From the NCBI RefSeq assembly GCF_039522605.1, contig NZ_BAAADS010000001.1, forward strand, positions 124,001-188,000: a stretch of 64,000 bases of DNA, given 5' to 3'. The translations under genes were made by a program, and so were the position numbers. The stretch is from Lentibacillus siamensis (lineage in GTDB: Bacteria; Bacillota; Bacilli; Bacillales; Amphibacillaceae). The first letter of the stretch is position 1; every line of letters begins with the position of its first letter. The notes beneath the pieces are model-generated. The model ran no database searches. It was not told the DNA's origin and was given only the letters and a program-made list of their open reading frames with translations. Of this stretch, positions 33,998 to 42,905 are shown piece after piece.

Positions 33998-35632
33998 TTG
34001 AAAAATCGTAAGTTACTGTTTCTGTTATCTTTGCTATTCACGGTAATGTTTGTTCTGGCTGCATGTACACAGGACGCCGGCACTGGTTCTGGCAGCAGTT
34101 CCTCCGGTGACAGCGGTTCATCCGCCGATGAATCAAACGGTGAAAAAACGCTAGTCTTTGGCCGTGGAGCGGATTCCATCCAATTGGATCCATCAAAAGT
34201 TACCGATGGTGAGTCCATCTACGTTACCAATCAGATTTATGATCCGCTTGTAAGATACAAAGTGGAAGGCACTGAAGTTCAACCCGCTCTGGCAACTGAG
34301 TGGGAGGTCAGCAAAGATGGACTTGTCTGGACATTCCAGCTTCGCGAAGGTGTCAAATTCCATGATGGAACTGATTTCACGGCAGAAGATGTCGTTTTCA
34401 ACTTTGAACGTTGGGCATCATCAGGAGAATTTATTTACTATGGCTATATGTTTGGCGCAACAAAAGATGACCTTGGTGGAATTATTGAAAAAGTGGAAGC
34501 AACCGATAAATATGAAGTAAAAATCACACTCTCGGAACCTAATGCACCGTTTCTGCAGACGTTAGCAATGCCGCCATTTGGTATTGCAAGTCCTGACGCC
34601 ATTAAAAAATATGGTGAAGACTACTTTAAAAACCCGGTTGGAACAGGTCCGTTTGTATTCAAGGAATGGATTCCGGATGACACGATTACCTTAACGAAAA
34701 ACGAAGACTATTTTGGTAAGAAAGCCAACGTTGACAAAGTAATTTTCCGGACAATCCCGGATAATGGGGCACGATTCCTTGAACTGCAGGCCGGGTCAAT
34801 TGATTTGATGACAGGACTGAACCCGCAGGATATTGAAACAGCGGAAAATGATGAAAATCTGAAAATCATTCGCAGACCATCCATGAATATTAGTTACATG
34901 GCAATGAATACAAGCAAAGAAGGCCCAATGTCCAGTAAGAAAGTACGTCAGGCCATTAATTGGGCAATTGACAAGAAAGAACTGATGACATTGTTTGAAG
35001 GCATCGGCAAACCGGCGAAAAATCCGATCCCCCCTTCACTTTGGGGTTACAATGATGAAATAGAAGACTATGGCTATGATGTTGAAAAAGCAAAAGCTCT
35101 GCTCGCCGAAGCAGGATATGCGGATGGTTTTGATACGAAATTATATATCATGGCCAACCCAAGACCATATTTACCACAGCCAAAGCTGACTGCACAGGCA
35201 ATTCAGCAGATGCTGAAAAAAGTGAACATTAACGTCGAAGTGATCGAAAATGATTGGGATACTCATCTGGCCCTGACCGAGAAGGGCAAACATGACATGG
35301 CGTTTTTGGGCTGGACCGGTGATAATGGGGATCCTGACAACTTCCTGTACGTATTGCTTGATAAAGACAATGCAAAAAAAGGATCTGCCGGAAATATCGC
35401 CTTCTATAAAGATGATAAAGTTCATGACTTGCTGAAATCAGCCCAAACTGAAATGAACCAGGAAAAACGGATTGAGTACTATATGAAGGCGCAGGAAATC
35501 ATTCATGAAGACGCACCATGGTTCCCGATTGCCCATACGACACCACCGCTGGCAGCAAGTAAGGATGTTGTAAATTATACACCGCATCCTACCGGAAGTG
35601 AGCCATTTAACCTGCTGGATATTAAGAAGTAA
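33998..35632 (+). CDS. peptide-binding lipoprotein (AppA/OppA-like)
   Basis: A 544-residue substrate-binding lipoprotein of the SBP_bac_5 family. The signal peptide ends in the lipobox LAAC (Cys ~24), then a Gly/Ser-rich linker leads to the mature protein. DPLVRYKVEGTEVQPALATE and FQLREGVKFHDGTDFTAEDV are the family signature. The protein is anchored outside the membrane by the Lgt/Lsp route; Lgt is also in this window. The start is TTG with AAGGAGG upstream. Length equals that of B. subtilis AppA. Ligand range (di- or oligopeptide) is not certain. Confidence 0.92.
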   Translation: MKNRKLLFLLSLLFTVMFVLAACTQDAGTGSGSSSSGDSGSSADESNGEKTLVFGRGADSIQLDPSKVTDGESIYVTNQIYDPLVRYKVEGTEVQPALATEWEVSKDGLVWTFQLREGVKFHDGTDFTAEDVVFNFERWASSGEFIYYGYMFGATKDDLGGIIEKVEATDKYEVKITLSEPNAPFLQTLAMPPFGIASPDAIKKYGEDYFKNPVGTGPFVFKEWIPDDTITLTKNEDYFGKKANVDKVIFRTIPDNGARFLELQAGSIDLMTGLNPQDIETAENDENLKIIRRPSMNISYMAMNTSKEGPMSSKKVRQAINWAIDKKELMTLFEGIGKPAKNPIPPSLWGYNDEIEDYGYDVEKAKALLAEAGYADGFDTKLYIMANPRPYLPQPKLTAQAIQQMLKKVNINVEVIENDWDTHLALTEKGKHDMAFLGWTGDNGDPDNFLYVLLDKDNAKKGSAGNIAFYKDDKVHDLLKSAQTEMNQEKRIEYYMKAQEIIHEDAPWFPIAHTTPPLAASKDVVNYTPHPTGSEPFNLLDIKK

Positions 35633-35719
35633 AAATGGGAAGCATGCCGGGGACTGACGTGAACCAGCAGTCCCCGGAAATCGCTTTAATTACGTACATA
35701 TAAGACGGGAGGTATACTG

Positions 35720-36724
35720 ATGCTTCAATACATTGTGAAACGAATACTCATGCTTATTCCCGTGCTGATTGGTGTTTCCATCCTCACCTTTTCCCTGATC
35801 CATCTGATTCCTGGCGATCCCGCTAAAAGTATGCTTGGCAATAAAGCTACCGAAGCACAGTTGGAAGCGCTCAGAGCGGAATTAGGACTTAATGACCCTT
35901 ACGTTGTACAATATGGCCGGTTTTTAGGTGATATTTTACAGGGAGATCTTGGTCAGTCCGTGCAGTCAAAAGAAGATATAGCAGTTCAATTAATGCATAA
36001 ATTGCCGGCGACAATTGAGCTGACTATCTTTGCAATGATACTGGCGGTGGTTGTGGGTGTAACAGCCGGGGTAATCGCAGCGGTCAAGCAATATTCCTGG
36101 TTTGACAACCTGAGTATGACGGGGGCCCTATTCGGTGTTTCGATGCCCATCTTCTGGCTCGGACTGATGATGATTTTGTTTTTCTCCGTGCAGCTCCAGC
36201 TTATGCCGCCATCTGGCAGATTATCATCTGGTATCGAATTGAACACCATTACAAACTTCTTTTTGCTCGATAGTATTCTAACCTGGAACTGGATTGCCTT
36301 CAAAGACGCCTTCTTCCATCTGCTGATGCCTGGCATCGCACTCGGTACCATTCCGATGGCAATCATTGCACGGATGACCCGATCAAGCATGCTCGAGGTT
36401 ATGAAACAGGATTATATACGAACAGCAGATGCAAAAGGACTGAAAAAACATTTAATCATTTTTCAGCATGCCTTAAAAAATGCCTTCCTTCCAGTTCTGA
36501 CCGTCATCGGTCTGCAATTTGGCCTGTTACTTGGTGGTGCCGTATTGACCGAGACCATCTTTTCATGGCCGGGTGTTGGGCGCTATGTTTATCTGGCCGT
36601 TTTGGGCCGCGATTTCACGGTCGTTCAGAGCACCATCTTAGTTATCGCAACGATTTTCGTACTAGTAAATCTCGTTACAGACCTTCTATATAAATATTTT
36701 GATCCGAGAATCAGCTATGATTAA
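35720..36724 (+). CDS. peptide ABC transporter permease (AppB/DppB-like)
   Basis: A 334-residue permease with six membrane helices, beginning MLQYIVKRILMLIPVLIGVS. The EAA coupling loop is MKQDYIRTADAKGLKKHLII near residue 230. A large outer loop follows helix 1 (GDPAKSMLGNKATEAQLEAL). It sits 87 bp after the binding-protein gene; a small GC-rich stem in that gap (GGGGACTG / CAGTCCCC, 35649-35676) may stabilise or thin the transcript. It is the fourth app-order gene. Confidence 0.92.
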   Translation: MLQYIVKRILMLIPVLIGVSILTFSLIHLIPGDPAKSMLGNKATEAQLEALRAELGLNDPYVVQYGRFLGDILQGDLGQSVQSKEDIAVQLMHKLPATIELTIFAMILAVVVGVTAGVIAAVKQYSWFDNLSMTGALFGVSMPIFWLGLMMILFFSVQLQLMPPSGRLSSGIELNTITNFFLLDSILTWNWIAFKDAFFHLLMPGIALGTIPMAIIARMTRSSMLEVMKQDYIRTADAKGLKKHLIIFQHALKNAFLPVLTVIGLQFGLLLGGAVLTETIFSWPGVGRYVYLAVLGRDFTVVQSTILVIATIFVLVNLVTDLLYKYFDPRISYD

Positions 36725-36750
36725 TACTTTTTTGAAAGGATGTGCATTCG

Positions 36751-37665
36751 ATGGCACTGCAGCCAAATCCTGCCCGGGAAACCGATGCAGCATTTACTGA
36801 TGAACTCGCGCAACAAAAGAAAAGCAGTTTATGGAAAGACGTTTTTTTCCGGCTCATTAAAAGTAAAACATCCCTAGTCGGGCTGTGCATCATCCTTCTT
36901 TTAATTGTGACTGCAATTTTTGCACCTTTAATCGCGACGCACAGCCCAACATCCTATGAATCGATTACCAATCGCTATCAGCCGCCATCAGTCGAACACT
37001 TTCTTGGGACTGATGCGCTCGGCCGGGATATTTTCAGCAGAATCGTATATGGTACACGTATCTCCATCCAGATTGGTGTGTTTACCGTAGCTATTTCGAT
37101 GATAATTGGTGTGCTTCTTGGTGGAATTGCCGGTTATTTCGGAAAATGGATTGATCAGATTATCATGCGTATTGTTGATATACTGATGGCGTTTCCAAGT
37201 ATTCTTTTGGCCATTGCCCTTGTAGCTGTTCTGGGACCAAGCCTCCAAAACGCGATGATTGCTGTCGGTATTGTCGGAATCCCGCAATTTGCCAGGATTG
37301 TCCGGTCAGCGGTTTTGTCGGTAAAAGAGACTGAGTATATTGAGGCTGCCAAAGCGATTGGTGCAAAAAATGGCCGGGTACTGATGCAGCATGTACTGCC
37401 TAATTGCCTGGCGCCGATCATTGTCCAGGCTACCTTGAGCGTGGGGACCGCAATACTTGATGCAGCCGGATTAAGTTTCCTCGGACTCGGAGCGCAGCCG
37501 CCTACTCCTGAATGGGGGGCGATGCTCAGTGACGGACGTGCTGCATTGCAGAACGCTCCATGGGTCGTTGCCTTCCCGGGAATAGCGATTTTTCTCGTCG
37601 TACTCGGATTTAACCTGTTTGGTGATGGGTTACGTGATGCTTTAGACCCACGATTAAAGGAATAA
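36751..37665 (+). CDS. peptide ABC transporter permease (AppC/DppC-like)
   Basis: A 304-residue permease, partner of the preceding one. The OppC N-domain (SLWKDVFFRLIKSKTSLVGL) is followed by the export loop HFLGTDALGRDIFSRIVYGT, typical of DppC/OppC, and the EAA loop EYIEAAKAIGAKNGRVLMQH. The start at 36751 is chosen from AAAGGA 10 nt upstream. It ends the operon; a terminator lies 25 bp downstream. Confidence 0.92.
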   Translation: MALQPNPARETDAAFTDELAQQKKSSLWKDVFFRLIKSKTSLVGLCIILLLIVTAIFAPLIATHSPTSYESITNRYQPPSVEHFLGTDALGRDIFSRIVYGTRISIQIGVFTVAISMIIGVLLGGIAGYFGKWIDQIIMRIVDILMAFPSILLAIALVAVLGPSLQNAMIAVGIVGIPQFARIVRSAVLSVKETEYIEAAKAIGAKNGRVLMQHVLPNCLAPIIVQATLSVGTAILDAAGLSFLGLGAQPPTPEWGAMLSDGRAALQNAPWVVAFPGIAIFLVVLGFNLFGDGLRDALDPRLKE

Positions 37666-37688
37666 TTACAATTTTAAAAAAGTGTAGT

Positions 37689-37727
37689 AAGATAAGGTAA
37701 ATGACTGTATTTGCCTTATCTTTTCTT
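37689..37727 (+). terminator. terminator of the peptide transporter operon
   Basis: AGATAAGGTAAAT / ATTTGCCTTATCT (one G-T pair) with a 6-nt loop is followed by TTTTCTT. Confidence 0.88.
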
Positions 37728-37737
37728 ATAACATCCG

Positions 37738-37840
37738 TATAAATTATAAGAAGAACATTCGGCATTAGAAAAACTCGGCATTCGTCTCGTCTTATAGCGA
37801 TTGCCGAAGTTTTTCTTATAAGGTCAACCATAATTTATAC
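37738..37840. repeat. 103-bp nested inverted repeat (MITE-like)
   Basis: The outer 11-bp arms GTATAAATTAT (37738) and ATAATTTATAC (ending 37840) are exact complements. Inside are TTATAAG/CTTATAA and AGAAAAACTCGGCA/TGCCGAAGTTTTTCT (one bulge). The whole could fold into one long hairpin. It carries no gene. The terminal arms resemble those of miniature transposable elements, but no target duplication is evident. Confidence 0.65.
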
Positions 37841-37853
37841 TTTCTGACGTTAT

Positions 37854-37910
37854 TAGAATACTTGGTTATCACCAAGCCTTTAGCTGACAGCCATAGTTTG
37901 CACTTATGCA
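37854..37910. repeat. interspersed hairpin repeat, copy C
   Basis: TAGAATACTTGGTTATCACC then AAGCCTTTAGCTGACAG and ACTTATGCAG. It is the same layout as copies at 14200, 28764 and 45282, including the ACTTATGCA ending of copy A. Confidence 0.55.
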
Positions 37911-37981
37911 GTAACAATGGATTTTTCACTAAAGAAACGATTGCCGAATTCTTCTTATGCCTGATCAGGGAGCGATTTGCA

Positions 37982-38572
37982 TTGAAACGGTACTTTCCCA
38001 TAATAGTTTGTCTTTCCATTGTATTGTTGTTATGCTTTTTTTCCCTTAAGGAAACACAATCCGAGCATTTTAATACCTATCCAAACCTGCCAGCTCCGAT
38101 TGGCATGGAAAAAATACTGATTACATCCAGTGGACAAGCACCGGAAGGAAGCATCCTTCCGAAAATAGCTGAAAGACTGAATCTTGAAGCAGACTATCGA
38201 CCAAGAGCATTGGGATCAGACTTATACGATTACAACAGTGTGATCATCATGCTTGGATACAGTGCAAACGGGTTAACACAAACGAACCGATCATTTAAAG
38301 AGGAAATGAACCGGACAAGGAAACTGCTGAAAGAAGCTGAGAACACCAGTCTTCCCGTTATTCTGATCAACATCTCCGGATTCTACCGTGATGATAACCG
38401 CTCAATGAAGTTATTTAAAGTCGCTCTGCCATACGCAGACTATTTCATCGGGTTAAAAAATACAAAAAATAAGGCAAAACAGATTCAGCAGCTCAGAAAC
38501 CACCAAGTTCCTGTCACACTCGTAAATGATTTAGAAGATTTAACAGTACCGTTCAATGCCATATTCCGCTAG
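37982..38572 (+). CDS. DUF6305-like exported or membrane-anchored protein
   Basis: A 196-residue protein with one N-terminal hydrophobic segment (YFPIIVCLSIVLLLCFF), then a ~160-residue domain. ILITSSGQAPEGSILPKIAE, SVIIMLGYSANGL, VILINISGFYRDD and ADYFIGLKNTKNK fit the DUF6305 pattern as I recall it (Rossmann-like, strand-helix repeats). Function is unknown. The start is TTG at 37982, 9 nt after AGGGAG; the longer frame begins inside a repeat. It leads directly into a histidine kinase and response regulator and probably acts as part of their sensing module (inferred). Confidence 0.7.
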   Translation: MKRYFPIIVCLSIVLLLCFFSLKETQSEHFNTYPNLPAPIGMEKILITSSGQAPEGSILPKIAERLNLEADYRPRALGSDLYDYNSVIIMLGYSANGLTQTNRSFKEEMNRTRKLLKEAENTSLPVILINISGFYRDDNRSMKLFKVALPYADYFIGLKNTKNKAKQIQQLRNHQVPVTLVNDLEDLTVPFNAIFR

Positions 38573-38588
38573 AAAGGCTGATTATCCA

Positions 38589-39980
38589 ATGATCCGGAAA
38601 AACCAAAATTTATTAATTGCCTGTACCGGGGCATTAATGATTTTTTACGGACTGATTCTCCCCTCATTTCTGCACGACTGGTCGGTATTAATCGCCAGTA
38701 ATATCCAAGTCAGTATTATGGAACATGACAGCGGATTACTCCTGATCACTTCCTTTATTTATATTGCTAAATATATGCTGACTTTTTTTCTTATCTATTT
38801 CGGTTCCATGCTTATTTTACAGCCCCTGCATACGAAATTAAGAACCGTAATATGGTCCTTTGTCTATATCGGTACTGTTTTGCTTGCACTAACAATCTAT
38901 AACCAGATTTACTTGGAGTACTTTACATACTTGGGGTATTTCCTGACGATTGGAATCATGATTTTTCTGCTTCAATATATACCCAAACGCAAATACTTTT
39001 ATTTTATTTTTTCCATTATATTATTTCTCGTGCTTCTTGCTATACAGTGGATGCAGCTCATTCCGGCCCTGACAGGATTTGGGATTGGTGCAAACGATTT
39101 GGCGGCGAGCATTAAAATTGCCGACAGCTATCTTACAGGCAATAACTTGTTCAATACCCTGGCAACCGTATTTTTTAGCGTTTTTTTAACGATTGCGATT
39201 ATCGTTACATTGCTGATTCACCTTTTTAATAAACAGATTGATACATTACGGAAATTTCAGGTTCAGGGTGAGGTACTGCAAGAAACACGTTCCGCACTTG
39301 TTGATTCAAAGGTTCATGAGGAAGTGAATATGCTTGTTCATGACCTGAAAACACCGCTTGTTACGGTTGAAGGTTTAATTTCCCTTATTCAAATGAAAAT
39401 GCAGGCAAAAAATAACCATTCACTGAAAAGTTACGTTAACCGGATTGATAGCTCCATTTCAAAGATGAAAGATATGATCTCTGAAATTTTGCATGATCAA
39501 ATGAAACAGCAAATTTCTGTCAAAGAACTGCTCGAATATGTCACAAGCCACCTTAATATGGATGAACAGCCGATTGAATTAATCATTGATCTGGATGAAA
39601 ATTTACCCTGTATCATGGTAAATAAAATCCGGTTTTCCAGGGCGGTTTCCAATATACTTGAAAATGCCATCAATTCTTTCGACGGAAAAGCAGGATATAT
39701 CCACATCACTGTCAAAAGTATAGATACGAGGATTTTAATAAGAATTCAGGATAATGGTCCTGGCATCGATTCCGCTCATTTGAAGGAAATCTGGAAAGAA
39801 GGCTTCAGTACCAGGAATTCATCCGGATTGGGGCTTTCGTTTGTGAAACGGGTCGTAGAAAACCATCAAGGCACAATTGACATGAAAAGCATTCCTGGGA
39901 ACCATACGCAACTCAATATCAGATTACCTATCAGTAAAGCAGGTGAAAATACCGATGAGCACTACCATATTAATAGTTGA
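38589..39980 (+). CDS. membrane sensor histidine kinase
   Basis: A 463-residue kinase. Residues ~1-215 form about seven membrane helices with short loops, so there is no large outer sensor domain. The dimerisation helix carries the phosphorylated His in NMLVHDLKTPLVTVEGL (near 260), and the ATPase domain shows NILENAINSF (N box), DNGPGID (G1) and SSGLGLSFVKRVVENH (G2). It overlaps the regulator gene by 26 bp. The signal is unknown; a sensing partner could be the DUF6305-like protein encoded just upstream. Confidence 0.88.
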   Translation: MIRKNQNLLIACTGALMIFYGLILPSFLHDWSVLIASNIQVSIMEHDSGLLLITSFIYIAKYMLTFFLIYFGSMLILQPLHTKLRTVIWSFVYIGTVLLALTIYNQIYLEYFTYLGYFLTIGIMIFLLQYIPKRKYFYFIFSIILFLVLLAIQWMQLIPALTGFGIGANDLAASIKIADSYLTGNNLFNTLATVFFSVFLTIAIIVTLLIHLFNKQIDTLRKFQVQGEVLQETRSALVDSKVHEEVNMLVHDLKTPLVTVEGLISLIQMKMQAKNNHSLKSYVNRIDSSISKMKDMISEILHDQMKQQISVKELLEYVTSHLNMDEQPIELIIDLDENLPCIMVNKIRFSRAVSNILENAINSFDGKAGYIHITVKSIDTRILIRIQDNGPGIDSAHLKEIWKEGFSTRNSSGLGLSFVKRVVENHQGTIDMKSIPGNHTQLNIRLPISKAGENTDEHYHINS

Positions 39981-40566
39981 TGATAATGAAGACATCCGCT
40001 TCACACTTACGGAAATTTGCAGATCGGCTGATTGGGACGTCATCGGGGGAAGTACAGGAAAAGAGGGAGCGGAATTATTCGGGAAGATCAAGCCTGACCT
40101 GGTTCTGCTTGACTATCATATGCCGGATTGGGATGGATTAAAAGCAACCAAAGAGCTTCGCAAAAATGATGAAAACGCACCAATCATCATTTTGACAGTT
40201 GATGAACGACAGGAAATTGCCGACACATTTTTGCAGGCTGGTGCCACTGACTTTGCACTCAAACCAATCAAAGCCCCTGACCTTATCTCCCGGATCCGCA
40301 TTAATTTAAAGATTGCCAAGCTGACAGCCGATAAGGAAAGTGTTTTTGTAGAAAAAGGAATACGCCGGGCCACCCTGAACTCCATTAAAAATCATCTCGT
40401 ACATCAGGACTCCCCATCATCGATAAACGAGATTCAGCGGGCATTGCCAATCGCCTATCAGACTGTTCACCGTTATTTATACTATCTGGAAAACCAGGGA
40501 GAAGTTGAAATCATTTCACAGTATGGCAAACAAGGACGTCCAACAAACACGTATAAACTTGTATAA
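39955..40566 (+). CDS. response regulator with winged-helix output
   Basis: A 203-residue regulator. The receiver domain (1-~120) has the acidic pair in VDDNEDIR, the phosphorylated Asp in LVLLDYHMPDWDG, Thr in IILTVDE and Lys in FALKPIKAPD. The C-terminal ~65 residues (SSINEIQRALPIAYQTVHRY, then LYYLENQGEVEII and GRPTNTYKL) form a winged helix like that of CitB/DcuR-type regulators, which often control uptake of organic acids. The start at 39955 follows AGGTGA by 8 nt. The target genes are not visible here. Confidence 0.88.
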   Translation: MSTTILIVDDNEDIRFTLTEICRSADWDVIGGSTGKEGAELFGKIKPDLVLLDYHMPDWDGLKATKELRKNDENAPIIILTVDERQEIADTFLQAGATDFALKPIKAPDLISRIRINLKIAKLTADKESVFVEKGIRRATLNSIKNHLVHQDSPSSINEIQRALPIAYQTVHRYLYYLENQGEVEIISQYGKQGRPTNTYKLV

Positions 40567-40641
40567 CAGCAGGTTTATATTATCGCGGAACGGGAATGAT
40601 GGAGAATGTAATTTTTGATCGGGAATTGTTAAACGTTTTTG

Positions 40642-40671
40642 TTTGACCTTTTTTGACCTATTCGGTATGAT
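40642..40671 (+). promoter_or_regulatory. clpP promoter with CtsR operator
   Basis: The direct repeat TTTGACC-TTT-TTTGACC (40642-40658) is a full CtsR heptad pair on the reverse strand (GGTCAAA-AAA-GGTCAAA). The first TTGACC (40643-40648) also serves as -35, 17 nt before TATGAT (40666-40671). CtsR bound here would block the promoter until heat stress. Confidence 0.88.
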
Positions 40672-40731
40672 GAAACTATCCAGGAATTAAATGGATTATT
40701 AATTCGAGATGAAATAAGGAGGATTTAACGC

Positions 40732-41325
40732 ATGAATTTAATACCTACAGTCATTGAACAGACAAATCGTGGAGAGCGCGCGTATGATATTTACTCACGT
40801 CTATTGAAAGATCGAATCATTATGCTTGGCAGCGGTATTGACGACAATGTTTCCAACTCAATTGTTGCACAGTTGCTTTTCCTTGCTGCAGAAGATCCTG
40901 ATAAGGACATTTCCCTGTACATCAATTCACCAGGCGGATCGATTACAGCTGGCATGGCAATCTACGACACTATGCAATTCATTGAACCCGATGTATCAAC
41001 AATCTGCACAGGTATGGCTGCATCAATGGGTGCATTTCTGCTTGCCGCCGGTGAAAAAGGAAAACGTTATGCACTGCCGAACAGTGAGGTAATGATTCAC
41101 CAGCCATTAGGCGGTACCCAAGGACAGGCAACAGATATCGAAATCCATGCAAAACGAATCATTCAAATGCGTGAAAAAATCAATCAGATCCTGTCCGATC
41201 GCACTGGTCAGCCAATCGAAGTAATCGATCGTGATACAGACCGTGACAACTTCATGACGGCCGAGAAATCAGTAGACTATGGCCTGATTGATAAAATCCT
41301 GACCAACAATAAAGAAAAGAAATAA
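40732..41325 (+). CDS. clpP: ATP-dependent Clp protease proteolytic subunit
   Basis: A 197-residue serine protease subunit that assembles into two heptameric rings and works with ClpX/ClpC. The triad is intact: Ser98 in TGMAASMGAF, His123 in EVMIHQPLGG, Asp172 in DRDTDRDNF. The N-terminal NLIPTVIEQTNRGERAYDIY is typical, including residues that gate the pore. AAGGAGG precedes the start. It is transcribed alone under a CtsR-controlled promoter. It also degrades tmRNA-tagged proteins, whose tag ends in ALAAA here. Confidence 0.98.
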   Translation: MNLIPTVIEQTNRGERAYDIYSRLLKDRIIMLGSGIDDNVSNSIVAQLLFLAAEDPDKDISLYINSPGGSITAGMAIYDTMQFIEPDVSTICTGMAASMGAFLLAAGEKGKRYALPNSEVMIHQPLGGTQGQATDIEIHAKRIIQMREKINQILSDRTGQPIEVIDRDTDRDNFMTAEKSVDYGLIDKILTNNKEKK

Positions 41326-41335
41326 CTGACATTAC

Positions 41336-41366
41336 AGGGCTATTCCGATTCGGGATAGCCCTTTTT
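41336..41366 (+). terminator. clpP terminator
   Basis: AGGGCTAT/ATAGCCCT (41336-41343 and 41355-41362) with an inner CCG/CGG pair is followed by T5. Confidence 0.92.
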
Positions 41367-41404
41367 AATGTGCAGCGATAATGTTCTTCTTCTGAGGTGT
41401 AATT

Positions 41405-41462
41405 GCTGTTCTATCGATATAACCATTCTTCTCCCGTTAAATCTGTTCTTCTCCCGATATAC
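41405..41462. repeat. 20-bp-period minisatellite between clpP and crh
   Basis: Three units begin TGTTCT/CATTCTT and carry CGATATA, CGTTAAA, CGATATA with the CG at 41415, 41435 and 41455, an exact 20-bp step. The middle unit TTCTTCTCCCGTTAAATCTG is identical to one at 48134, and the first matches the array at 20570. Confidence 0.75.
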
Positions 41463-41511
41463 ATATATTCTCTGATCAAAATAAAAATGCCTCTTCACCT
41501 CAGAGACGTTT

Positions 41512-41766
41512 TTAATCGATGGTAATAAATTCTGTTAAACTGTCGAGCGCCCGTTCTTCATCGGAACCATCTGCCATTAGTGTGATGGTTTCTCCTGTTG
41601 TTACAGCCAGACTCATCAGCCCCATAATACTTTTGGCGTTAACTCGTTTTCCGTCCTTTTCGAGAAACAAATGTGCTGCAAATTTATTTGCTTCCTGTAC
41701 AAATAATGCTGCCGGCCTCGCTTGTAATCCGCTATCAAGTTCAACTTGAACCGATTTCTGAATCAA
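41512..41766 (-). CDS. crh: catabolite repression HPr-like protein Crh
   Basis: An 84-residue HPr homologue. Gln15 replaces the catalytic His (DSGLQARPAA), so it cannot carry PTS phosphate. Ser46 in NAKSIMGLMS is kept, so HprK can phosphorylate it and P-Ser-Crh can act as CcpA co-repressor. The start is set at TTG 41766, 9 nt after GGGAG, because the family begins MVQQ-like; the ATG at 41775 directly abuts the ribosome site. It ends the nudix-rapZ-yvcK-whiA-crh group. Confidence 0.94.
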   Translation of the reverse strand: MIQKSVQVELDSGLQARPAALFVQEANKFAAHLFLEKDGKRVNAKSIMGLMSLAVTTGETITLMADGSDEERALDSLTEFITID

Positions 41767-41923
41767 ATTCCTCATCTCCCTTTCTAGTTGAAATCGTTTG
41801 CATAATTCATTAAAAATCCGGCTGCCGTTTATTTATAACGGTAGCCTCTTACAATTTAACAATAAATTCAGATTAAATTACGCCTAGTATATCATAAACA
41901 AGCTATACAAATGTAATGTTAAC

Positions 41924-42877
41924 CTACTCATTTTTCAAAAAATTTGTGTCATATTGAATTTTATCGGCAAATTCATCAATTTTTTTCAGCCGATGATTGA
42001 CACCGGATTTGGATATTTTTCCGGTAGAAACCAGTTCACCGAGCTCTTTCAGAGACACATCCTGGTGCTTGACACGCAATTCAGCAATTTCCTGCAGCTT
42101 TTCCGGCAATGCATCAATTCCGACAGTCCGTTCAATCAGCTTAATATTTTCAATTTGCCGGAATGCCGCTCCTATCGTTTTATTCAAATTAGCCGTTTCA
42201 CAATTCACCAGCCGATTTACTGAATTCCGCATATCCCGTACAATCCGTACATCCTCGAACTTGAATAATGCGTTATGTGCACCAATGATACTTAAAAATT
42301 CGGTAATCTTTTCCGCTTCCTTTAAATAAGTGATATACCCTTTTTTACGTTCCAGCTTTCGTGCACGAAGATCAAATTTGTTCAACAGATCACATAACGC
42401 ATCATTATGCTCTTCATATGCATTAAAAATTTCCAGATGATAGGAGGAAGTTTCCGGATTGTTAATGGAACCTCCCGCCAAAAATGCTCCCCGCAAATAA
42501 GACTTTTGACAGCAAGATTTTTTTAAATACCGTTTGGAAATTGTCCGGACAAATGTGTGCGGTGTTTGTAAAATTTCCAGCTCTGTCAGCAAATTTTCTA
42601 CATCTTCTTTGATCCGCACGATGTATACATTATTTTTCTTCAGCTTCATTTTCTTTCGGACGAGCAATTCAACCGGAAGATCATATAGGTTTTTGATTAA
42701 TGTATAGATACGACGGGCAATCGCAGCATTTTCAGTTTGTACATCCAAGGTGTATTTTCGCTGTGACATAGATATAACACCATTCATCCGAATAAGTGCT
42801 GCCAGTTCGGCGTATTGACAACATTTATCCGTTTCTATCCCAGTTAGTTCCTTTTTTATTTCCGATGCAAATGACAA
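41924..42877 (-). CDS. whiA: DNA-binding protein WhiA
   Basis: A 317-residue protein with an N-terminal LAGLIDADG-type fold (GAFLAGGSINNPETSSYHLE) that lacks nuclease function, and a C-terminal helix-turn-helix (ISKSGVNHRLKKIDEFADKI). In Bacillus it influences cell division and chromosome segregation. The start is TTG with AAGGGGG upstream. It follows yvcK by 28 bp. Confidence 0.95.
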   Translation of the reverse strand: MSFASEIKKELTGIETDKCCQYAELAALIRMNGVISMSQRKYTLDVQTENAAIARRIYTLIKNLYDLPVELLVRKKMKLKKNNVYIVRIKEDVENLLTELEILQTPHTFVRTISKRYLKKSCCQKSYLRGAFLAGGSINNPETSSYHLEIFNAYEEHNDALCDLLNKFDLRARKLERKKGYITYLKEAEKITEFLSIIGAHNALFKFEDVRIVRDMRNSVNRLVNCETANLNKTIGAAFRQIENIKLIERTVGIDALPEKLQEIAELRVKHQDVSLKELGELVSTGKISKSGVNHRLKKIDEFADKIQYDTNFLKNE

Positions 42878-42905
42878 CTTGCCACCCCCTTCTGTCAGAC
42901 CATTA

